NCBI GenBank assembly: GCA_022496805.1
Contig: CM040097.1
Location: 21,628,072 to 21,692,071 of the forward strand
Length of the DNA stretch: 64,000 bases
Source of the DNA: Pohlia nutans
Taxonomy: Eukaryota > Streptophyta > Bryopsida > Bryales > Mniaceae
Reading direction: 5' to 3'
Below are positions 46,585 to 64,000 of the stretch, in pieces. Within the stretch, counting starts at the first letter, position 1. Each line of letters opens with the position of its first letter. The notes under the pieces were generated by a model that was not told the origin of the DNA, ran no database searches, and saw only the letters and a list, made by a program, of their open reading frames with translations. Made by a program: the position numbers and the translations under genes.

Positions 46585-47310
46585 CCCCTAAACGCCGCCG
46601 AGACCAAAAAATGACTTATGAATGAAGTCGACTGTTCAATTCCAACTGCTGCATGGATGATTTCCATCCAATTCTTTATGTGAAGGGTTTTGCTTGGTGA
46701 TGCCACCCCTTTAAGTTAAATTCCAATCATTCAAGCTATTTTTAGATTTTACATGGGTTACAACTACAAAAAGAGTCGTAAAAACGGTTCACATTGTAGT
46801 GTATTTTGAATTTTTTTGCTTGTTCTACTTAAACTAAATTTAGGCCATGAAAATGAGTTCCATTGCATTTGAGCTTACTTAACAAAATGAAGCTTGCCAA
46901 GTCTAGTTTCTACTCCACTTTGAATTTTTGGAAAAATTTGAAAATTGAGTGCTTTATTGTAGTTACAAGTTCGGTAGGTATCACCAAGGTGTAGCAAAAT
47001 TTTCTAAATTTAGATACACGGATGATTTTCATTAACTAAGCTTTTCTCCATTGTAATTTACACCTAAGGTCAAAAACTCGGAATTTTCTAGTACATTTTG
47101 TAATTGATATAGATTTTTTTTACAATCACTTCATAAAACCATAGTAATTTCAAATTTTCACCAAAATTTATGAAAAATTCATGATTTGTACTAGACATGT
47201 GACTTCATCTACTAAAAATATAAATTTGAATTCTTGTATTATTTTTAGTAGCAAAATTGAGTGTGACAGATAAAACATGATTCCATGGTCACAGGTCCAA
47301 CCTTTAGGGG
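46585..47310. mobile_element. CCCCTAA-ended MITE upstream of RpoT
   Basis: CCCCTAAACGCC at the left after TTAC; TTAGGGG at the right before TTAC. 726 bp, the longest in the family. A subterminal GACC...GAC pairing remnant lies near 46601-46615. TTAC on both sides suggests either a variant target or a shared base change. Confidence 0.65.
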
Positions 47311-47609
47311 TTACATTGGGGTTTGGGTTCAAAAAAACCCAAAAAACAAGCAATTGTATTGACCAAGAGTTGAAAATTGAACCCAAGGGCTTTACAATAA
47401 GGTTCGGTACCAAGAAACTACTCCAAGTCCCAAAATGATGTGGCGCCTAAGTGGCATAAATTTTGAAGGAAAGTTTTGGACCCAAAAATTGAACTCAAGG
47501 CTCCAAAGAATAGTAACAATTTTAAGAAACCAACTTCTCCTTTGGGTCCACTGGGCACTTTAATAAAATACTAAATTTTTTAATCTTTAAATTTCAATTT
47601 TAAAAGAAT

Positions 47610-47800
47610 AATCGAGTCACAAAGATGAGTACCATTTTGTCCCGGTCGTTTGATATGTTGTGTTGATCTATCAAGAATACTACACTTTTATACTATTTAT
47701 CGTAGGATACACTATTTTGTGGGCCTATCACTGTCACATGAAGACATCATGAATTAGTGTACCTATTGATGAACACCACATTCAGAAGAAATTTGACTTT
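47610..47800 (+). repeat. Dispersed repeat R3, copy 3
   Basis: Matches 19118-19395 and 3515-3790, including 'gatctatcaagaatacta' shared with copy 2. Confidence 0.6.
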
Positions 47801-47999
47801 GGCTTTGGAAGAGGCCATTCATGAAAAGTCATTTATTTTTAATGACCCCCTTCCAAATCATCCAAAGGGTAATAATATGAATATGGAAAGTTAAAGCTGT
47901 AGTCTAAAAAAACCATATTGAGTTTCATGCTCTATTTCGTTCAATCTTCCTCTTATTGTCACAAAATGGATTAGGAAAGACTCCAATGCCTTGTGGGGA

Positions 48000-48025
48000 G
48001 GGGGGGGGGGGGGGGGGGGGGGGGG
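48000..48025 (+). repeat. G26 homopolymer
   Basis: Uninterrupted run of 26 G preceded by GGGGA. Could form G-quadruplex DNA. Exact length is likely uncertain from sequencing. Confidence 0.9.
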
Positions 48026-48029
48026 TTGG

Positions 48030-48870
48030 AAACAGAATGTACATTTGGATTTGCAAGGTTGCAACTAGTCTACTAGAATATATTTCAATTTGTGTCTTAT
48101 GCAACTTTCAAAGTTGGATAAATTCACTAATATATGAACTTCCATCATCCACATCTTCTATTCTATTCATCTCATACATGAATTGATTAAAGAAATTGAA
48201 GTTGTAGGGATTCAATTAGAATCTAGAATGCTACGATGTACTTCATTGATTTTAAATACACTTACTTATGCTTATAGCGGAGGTCAAAAGAAAAACACAA
48301 CATGAAAACTAGAGTTGGAGTTTAACACTTAAGTGTCCCTAACTTTTTTGGATTTAAAAATATCATTGCTTTTGAAGTGTTATAGGTCTAAATGTAAGTG
48401 AGGTATAGAAATGTCAACCGTACAATCTTGTAGTGTACATGTTGTAGCTGACGTGAATCATATTTGGAGGCATTTGGCCACATAGATTGTGAGATCATAA
48501 TGTTTCAGTGTTGAAAAAAGATGCTGAAATTTTCCTAGCAACTCATTAGAGGTGAAATTCGATTTCTAAACCTACTCAAATGAAAAAACTAATAACTATA
48601 AAGTGGTTCAAAATCATCATAAAAACACATTGGTAAAAGGAGATATCATTAAAATTACTTAATGTGTTTGCAAAATGGCTTTGAAATGTCAAAAGTTGCC
48701 AAAAAGTTGCAAAAAAGACATCTTAGGCTGAACCCCCTTCTACTGAAATGCTTCTAAAAAATTAATAACATCTTGGATTGAAATTAAATTTGAACCACAC
48801 AAACAAGACTAGTATACGCAAATTTCCCAACAGTTTATATTGGAAACAAACACCATATGAAGGAGAAATT
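48030..48870. other. Intergenic, nothing recognised
   Basis: AT-rich DNA without a credible frame. No repeat ends identified. Confidence 0.5.
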
Positions 48871-48877
48871 GGCCTCA

Positions 48878-49446
48878 CCCCTCTACAAATTGGGTAGCTT
48901 TGCAAAGATGCATTATAAAATGCAACTATGAAGGATATTTTGAACTTTATGTAGAAATAAAAGCTGTAAATTATAAATTTTGGATTCTATCCATATGGTT
49001 CATTTGCGATTACTATCACCAATATTTTTCTATAAATTTTGAAACTTTAAATTCAAAATTATTTTGTAATTTGATTACAAATAAGATATTGACAAATTGT
49101 GAATGAAATTTATTGTGATAGGTTAAATCATAATACTCAAAGTGTAGTGATTTTTGGAGATTTTTTGGTTGCTTGATTTTATGAGTTTATTTTTTCAAGA
49201 GCACTTTTAGATTTAGAACTTTGAATTTTTTTGTTGAATCATTCTCGGAATCATTGCAACATGAAATCAGGCATAAATTTTTCACAAATCATCCCCTTTC
49301 TAATCGGATCACACATGCATGAAGCTAACTTCCCATAAAAATTCATTCAAAAAATCCACACTGCAAAAAGTACGTGACGGATGAGAAAACGGAGTTTGCT
49401 TTTGTACATCAAGCAAAAAATGCCTAGTTGAGCACTTAGGGATTAG
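48878..49446 (-). mobile_element. TTAA MITE of the 531-1098 family, reversed and diverged
   Basis: The interior is the reverse complement of 531-1098, with landmarks 'atgcattataaaatgcaac', 'ttggattctatccatatgg' and 'cacacatgcatgaagctaac'. The right terminus ('gcacttagggattagg') is decayed, and the left terminus could not be placed exactly. Confidence 0.65.
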
Positions 49447-49461
49447 GGACAACTCTTTTAA

Positions 49462-49686
49462 CTCTAAAAAGGAAAAAAAGCCCGTGGGGCTTGGTTTTCT
49501 CAATTTTCAAACCGCTTAGACTATGAATTGATAATAACGTAGAAAAAAATTATGAATTTTTTCAAGCATCATCCATGACAAGAATAGTATATACCTACAT
49601 TTTTAAAATGCAAATTACTTCTATATTTTGAGGTTAAGACTCAAAAATATTCTTTCCTTTCTAAATTAGGAAAGGACGTTTAAGGG
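49462..49686. mobile_element. Short TTAA-flanked MITE
   Basis: TTAA (49458-49461), CTCTAAAAAGG at the left; GGACGTTTAAGGG then TTAA at the right. 225 bp. The 'agcccgtggggctt' palindrome near its left end is also near the right end of 6344-6710, so these two may share a subfamily. Confidence 0.6.
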
Positions 49687-49874
49687 TTAAGCTTTTCAAA
49701 GAGAGAAAAGATCTCATATTGCCACCTCAGTTCACTTAGTGATGCCCATATCACATCAAAATCTATATTTTTCTCAAATGTTTAATTTATATTATCACAA
49801 ATTCTTGGCTTAGAATCCCTAAATCTCAAGTAGTGATTTACTTGTATAGAGTTTCATGGATCACCATTCATTAA

Positions 49875-50413
49875 CCCCTAAAAGCCTGAGGGGTATTAGA
49901 TAAAACATAGATGTGTTATAATATGTGCCTTCCATATGTTTGATGATGTTCGGTTCAATAAACAAGATGTAGGGCATCATCTTTACAAATTACCCGTACG
50001 GTCAAACTTCCAAAAATAACTTTAGATCTTTTTTTAATCAATTTAAAAGCATTTACCTTTGAAAATTTGTATAAATTCTAATTTTCACTTTTAGAGTTTA
50101 AAATTTAGCGTGATTGGTTAAATTTGGTTTATCTATTGTAAACTTCAAAAAAGCAAAAGAAATGGAGGGAACATTATTACTTTCCCCAAATAGCAAATTT
50201 TATAACACTAAGACAATGTTGAAGTGATTCACTTTGAAAAATTCTCCCGGGTGGAGTTTAACTCGGATCGACATAATTCAAATTGGGTTGGAAAGTAGAC
50301 TTGATGTAGTATTTTAAAATATTTTTTATTTTTCAAAAAAATACTTTTTGTATTCCGGGCAGCCCGTTAGATTCGGGCAGCGACCAAAAAATGATCGTTT
50401 GGGCGTTTAGGGG
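49875..50413. mobile_element. TTAA-flanked MITE (family with 11953-12500)
   Basis: Perfect TTAA on both sides (49871-49874 and 50414-50417), CCCCTAAAAGCCTG at the left and CGTTTAGGGG at the right. Near-identical in sequence to 11953-12500 and only nine bases shorter. 539 bp. Confidence 0.85.
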
Positions 50414-50672
50414 TTAAGAAGCTTCATGATAGTGGTTTCAACATACAAAAAGAAATTTTTTACTCTATCATATACGAATTTAACCTTATATTAAATCAGA
50501 AATGACACTAAACAGAATGAAAAGTGTAATTGATCAATTCATGTCTAAGGCATAAAATTAACATCCCGTGATGGAATGTATTTTGAGCCCTCCACCTATG
50601 ATAGTAGCTCATATTAAAAATCGTAATGCCAAGTCCATTGTTCAAGACGAGTGAATTACTGTCTCATTAATA

Positions 50673-51068
50673 AGGTAGAGGTGCAGAAAACCGAGCGAGT
50701 CCTGAAACCGAGCAGTAGGCTTGAGGGCTAGGTCCCAGAAACTTACCTAGCCTAGTTTCAGAAAGTGTACAAGAGTGCTCTAATTCCGTCCATGCCTGGA
50801 AAAATTGAGGGCTTCTGATTGGTGCAGAAGCGCTTTATTTTCAGAATCCAACCTCTCATGAAAACCAGGACCCTATGAACGGTTAATGGCCACTCTATGA
50901 CTCCACACTCAGAAATTCACAGGAAATTATAGACTTACTCAAAAAATGTGTTTTTTTTTGGGATGGATTTGCACTAACTTTGCAGACCATCAAAAAATTC
51001 TAAACTTTTTCCACCACTGTCCTAAGTAAGCAAACCTGAAATTCGCACGGTTTCTGGCACCTCTACCT
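50673..51068. mobile_element. TA-flanked MITE with AGGTAGAGGTGC ends
   Basis: TA then AGGTAGAGGTGCAGAAAACC at the left; GGTTTCTGGCACCTCTACCT then TA at the right. 396 bp, noncoding. Confidence 0.8.
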
Positions 51069-51112
51069 TACACCAAAGGAGAGGAGCCTTGTTCAATGTC
51101 TGTAACTCTACA

Positions 51113-51234
51113 CACTACAGCAAAACAACTCAAACCTTACTAGATTTTCTTACTCAAACGAGTACAAAGCGACCAGTCGTTACTCACTTGAGTAAGAAAA
51201 TCCAGTAAGGTTTGAGCTGTTTTGTTATAGTGAC
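51113..51234. repeat. Hairpin element with 44-bp arms and CACTA-like tips
   Basis: The left arm CACTACAGCAAAACAACTCA pairs with the right arm ending GAGCTGTTTTGTTATAGTG; the arms meet at TTACTCA/TGAGTAA. The CACTA-N-AAAA tip is common in CACTA-derived plant MITEs. 122 bp. Confidence 0.65.
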
Positions 51235-51582
51235 ACATTGCAAACACATTCACTAACCAAGGTCAACACTCTTTTCAACACTATTTTGGACATCTGATTT
51301 TCGACATTAAAGTGTCAAAAACAATGTCGAAAACAACACCCATTTTTTTATAGCGATTGTAAACCTCAGAAGTTCTACAACCAGCCTATGACACTACGCT
51401 GAAGAAAATAATTGTTCAGTTCCCTGACAAAGAATTGGTGCATGGAAAGTGGGTTCCAATGCACATGTCCAGCAGTGATTGATTGCCAAAGTAACACACT
51501 GAAATCACTTGCTCTGCCTCAACTAGAAACAGCTGCCACAAACCTGCATGAAAATCATAACATTCTTTAGAAAGGTTGGCAT

Positions 51583-51599
51583 TAGGGTTTAGGGTTTAA
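51583..51599 (+). repeat. Short telomere-type run
   Basis: TTAGGGTTTAGGGTTT, two units, in otherwise unremarkable intergenic DNA. 51240-52160 holds no credible gene. At 51800-51830 an isolated CTACCT-TA end of the AGGTAG element group occurs without a left partner. Confidence 0.6.
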
Positions 51600-52162
51600 G
51601 GTTCAAACTACATCTCACCACAGTGCTGGCCAATACAGAGCAGCCTACACAAGCAGTATTATGTGCGGAAATTGATCTCATTGTTGTCAGTTATAGGTGA
51701 AGTTCTTACATATTAGTCATGGGTTTCAAAGAACTTTTTCTCCATGAAAGAAAAATATCCCATGAATGAAACTTCAACCTTTTCCATGCTAAAAACCTTA
51801 TTTTATCAGTTATGGGTACTTCTACCTTATAAATCCGTAATTCTTTAACTCATTCTAAGATCAGCCAAACTGTAAAAAATGTAAACATTCTCAATTAAGT
51901 TGAACATTCTCAATTATGTTCAATAATGTTCTCAAGTCTCCTAAACTTTATTTAATCTACGAGGACAAAATTAGTGCTCAAAATAACAATATTCCATTGA
52001 TCATGATGTTAGATATGATATATTAGGTTATTAGATTGAAACTCACACACATTAATGCAATGCTCATATTTTAACACGATTCTCCCATCAAGGTGCAAAG
52101 TGTACAAAGCTAAAGAATGTTATGAATGATGGCAAGTTAATCCCAAAGATCAAGAATAAAAT

Positions 52163-52553
52163 GAAAAATGAACTTACCCAAAATCGTTCCGATCTTTGTA
52201 ACTGGCGAAGCACTCCCCGGGCCATGCTTGCTAAATAATGATCCTTGTAATCCTTGTAGGGATATGACACATTTGCTTTGAACTAAAAAAAAGCGGAAAG
52301 CTCGTTGTTCACAACATTCTTTACGATTTGCGAGAACTCATTCTTCTCCATTGTAGATGGCAACCAAAAAAACACCACAAACATTCGTTGTAGAGAGCAT
52401 GCATGGTGCTCAACATCTGTCTTCTTGTAGCTTTTGGTACCTCCCACTTGAGAAGAATCTAGATTCCTTTTCCAAGAGTGTTGAGGAAGCTCCTCACATA
52501 GTCTCCGGCCTTTTGACTTTGTTAAAGGGACTGAAATCAACCTGTAAAAATAT
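52163..52553 (-). other. Possible exon remnants of an unrecognised gene
   Basis: On the minus strand a TTTTACAG acceptor near 52541 and a strong GTAAGTTC donor at 52163 bound sequence that stays open in one frame for about 125 codons except for a TAG in a T8-AG stretch. That stretch could itself be an acceptor. The second part reads SYPYKDYKDHYLASMARGV, plausible but unrecognised. A weaker candidate further exon starts near 51545. Could be a decayed gene or a captured fragment. Confidence 0.25.
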
Positions 52554-52864
52554 CAACGCCAATAATGTTATAAAACTCATGATAGCAATCTTCACAACCA
52601 CAAACTACAGTTGCGTAATTGAAACTTAAATCATACAAACACTGTAATGTTCTAGCAAGTAGTCAACACAAACCAACCATATAAAAGGATGATGTTTAAA
52701 TACGGTTATGCATTACAAAAATTCAAACAAACACCATATACATTTAAACTCCAAATAGTCCTCTTCATACAAAATTCAGATTTTTCACAAAGTCTAGTCT
52801 ACTAAAACGCCAGTCCAACTGACGAGCACGTATTCAACTTGAAGATTTGAAAAATGCAGAAGTA

Positions 52865-53085
52865 AGGTAGGAGCACCCAATTCCGACACTATACCCAATG
52901 CCGATAATTTCTACACAAGGTAGTCAGCTTAGAATGCAAATCTAAGCACGTCTTAGAACCCTTATTGTTTGTTGACCAAAATGATAAGCAAGTCAATGAT
53001 CTACCTAGATTTATGTTCTAGAATGACTACCATGTCAATAAATTATCTACATTGGGTACATTGTCGGAATTGGGTGCTCCTACCT
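52865..53085. mobile_element. TA-flanked MITE with AGGTAGGAGCACCC ends
   Basis: TA then AGGTAGGAGCACCCAATTCC at the left pairs perfectly with GGAATTGGGTGCTCCTACCT then TA at the right. 221 bp, the shortest of the group with the cleanest TIR (at least 25 bp). Confidence 0.85.
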
Positions 53086-53187
53086 TAGGTTGGACAGGCA
53101 TTTTAGTAGGTTACACTATGTGAAAGAGCAACTCTAGGACATAATGACAAAGAGCTGTTGTTCACAGGAACATTGACCAGGGTGCAA

Positions 53188-53263
53188 GTGTCCCGTTGTG
53201 ATTAATGTCCCAGGTACTTGCAAAAAAATTAAATTAAACTAGGATATTAACCACAATGGGACA
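53188..53263. repeat. Small inverted repeat of about 75 bp
   Basis: 'gtgtcccgttgtgattaatg' pairs with its near-complement around 53241-53263 ('ttaaccacaatgggacac'). It lies about 155 bp downstream of the receptor kinase stop codon. Confidence 0.55.
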
Positions 53264-53416
53264 CGTAGTTTTTTTTTTCACAAGTATAATATTGACTTAG
53301 ACACAAAGAGGTAGTTGAAGTTGCAGAAAGAGAATAGATGAAAATAGTTTGCTACTTCACACTCAAAAAGCAGACGCCAAAATTTATTGCTAATATGGAG
53401 ATTTAGCAGAACATAA

Positions 53417-62744
<9,328 letters not shown>

Positions 62745-63470
62745 CACACCTCAGCTAACCCTCAAGCTTCAATCAACTCTCCGCCTACACTAATTAACTA
62801 TCATTGCACGCTCGACCGGTAAACTACATCGAGGGTTCCAGAAACGTGACCTGCTCTGTTGTTTCTCGCTGCCATGCCACCCATCAACTGAACGCAATCA
62901 TCCCCAAGTCCCTAGTACCACCTCCAAATTGCTCCAAACCCACAATGGTTAAGAAAGTTCTCTTTTAACTAGGGCTGCTAGCTGATTCTGTGTCTGCAAT
63001 GAAAGAGAGCCCAATCACAGTCCCTCACTTTAGATCTACATTGACAAAACCCCTGTCACCGCTTGTTGAATCCTACAACAACCAATACTCTTTCTCGATT
63101 GATGCTTATAGATTCAAGTTAAAACGCGCCTGCATTGTCTAGATCCGTTCAGTTCCGCGGGATCGACAAACCGTGTCGACACCGGCCAACCAGTCGACGT
63201 ATGGAGTACATTGATATTATACTTGTTCGGCTGTAGCTAGAATCGCTGTTTCTGACCATCCACTAGGCTGTACCGGAAGGATATATGAGTTCTACAAGGC
63301 TGGAGTATTTGATGAAGTTCCGGCGACGTGGTATGCGAGAGCTAAGTTATGAGACGAGTTCTCGGAATGATCAATTAAGTTAGTTCGTGGACCGCCCCAC
63401 TTTCCATCCCTGGTTTGGTGCGGAGGGAAAGGACGACGCCTTTATATTTAAAGTTAAGTTGGGGAGTAGT
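62745..63470 (-). promoter_or_regulatory. Leader and probable promoter of the receptor kinase
   Basis: On the minus strand a TATA-like AAATATAAAGG occurs near 63440, about 700 bases before the ATG, followed by sequence without a competing gene. This would imply a long 5' leader. Placement is tentative; no other core element was identified. Confidence 0.25.
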
Positions 63471-64000
63471 ACGCCATCTCTCCCGCCGCATCAGCGGCTC
63501 CTGCCTGATCTTTCTCTGATTTCTTTCTCCGGCTGCCACCACAGCTCCCTCAGTCTATTTATTGACGCTTTCTGTCCATACTTGCCTCTGCTCACTCTCT
63601 TCCCCTCACTGTTTTACTTCCCTGTCGTGTCGAAGATTTACTGGGCACCAGTCGGTAACAGAAACGTTCACGAAAGGCTTTCTGTTTCATTTTTTATTTT
63701 TGTTCTTTTTTTTACGTTGTGTAATGGAATGTTCAAACTACAGTAGCGCCTTTCTTTCATACTTTTTAATGTAGATAGATAGATAGAAACTCCGGTTCAC
63801 AATCAAGACCAACGTGAATAAAGTGTTTGTTTGTAATGCCAATGACCCAATGTCCATTAATTAAAGAGTCATTGGAACAAAACTACTCTCCCCTGTCGGT
63901 AATGGACTACTTTTTTGAATCACGTAGTCGTAACATTCAATAGCATGTGTTGGGTAGGCCTTTTAGTTTCATCCAACAAGATAAGTAAAGTGGATGAACA
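63471..64000. other. Intergenic to window end, nothing recognised
   Basis: Pyrimidine-rich around 63480-63710, with a short TAGA microsatellite at 63773-63788. A 119-codon plus-strand frame (63387-63746) is Phe/Leu/Ser-rich, lacks a domain and is judged random. Confidence 0.4.

Overview
This is a gene-poor, repeat-rich stretch of a plant nuclear genome. The evidence is interstitial TTTAGGG (plant telomere type) runs, a phage-type organellar RNA polymerase gene split into 20 coding exons, and a leucine-rich-repeat receptor kinase gene whose LRRs each sit on their own phase-2 exon. Introns have GT-AG ends and noncoding DNA is AT-rich. The gene structures would suit a bryophyte or another non-seed land plant, but species cannot be read from sequence alone.

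Layout. 1-9.7 kb is nested repeats: one large unclassified repeat (LR1, copies at 1-3510, 7176-8130 reversed and 27054-30190), inverted-repeat (MITE-like) elements and a 237-bp hairpin. 9.7-10.7 kb holds a compact intronless RING-finger gene with a TATA-like leader; a broken copy with the same leader lies at 35.9-36.3 kb. 11.4-13.1 kb has a Tourist-like element, a TTAA-flanked element and a minisatellite. 13.2-14.4 kb is a broken secreted LRR gene. 15-26.9 kb is mostly repeats, including a dead Tc1/mariner transposase (23.9-24.9 kb). LR1 copy C fills 27-30.2 kb. 30.2-37.5 kb is tandem repeats, nested MITEs and the RING pseudogene.

Two well-supported genes lie on the minus strand. The first (37.7-46.2 kb) encodes a single-subunit T3/T7-type RNA polymerase (RpoT) of about 1001 aa; every splice junction could be placed and the catalytic residues are present. 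Such enzymes transcribe mitochondrial and/or plastid genes. The second (53.4-62.7 kb, 21 exons, 826 aa) encodes a plasma-membrane LRR receptor kinase with signal peptide, about ten LRRs, a Cys-rich juxtamembrane part, one TM helix and an RD-type kinase. They have no evident functional link.

The most notable signal is two populations of short inverted-repeat elements. About a dozen are flanked by TTAA, with ends starting CCCCTAA and a small subterminal hairpin, which points to piggyBac-type mobility; two lie in RpoT introns, and related copies in the window preserve apparent empty sites. At least five others are flanked by TA, share only the terminal AGGTAG or a close variant, and have otherwise different inner termini. 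One TTAA element is nested inside a TA element.
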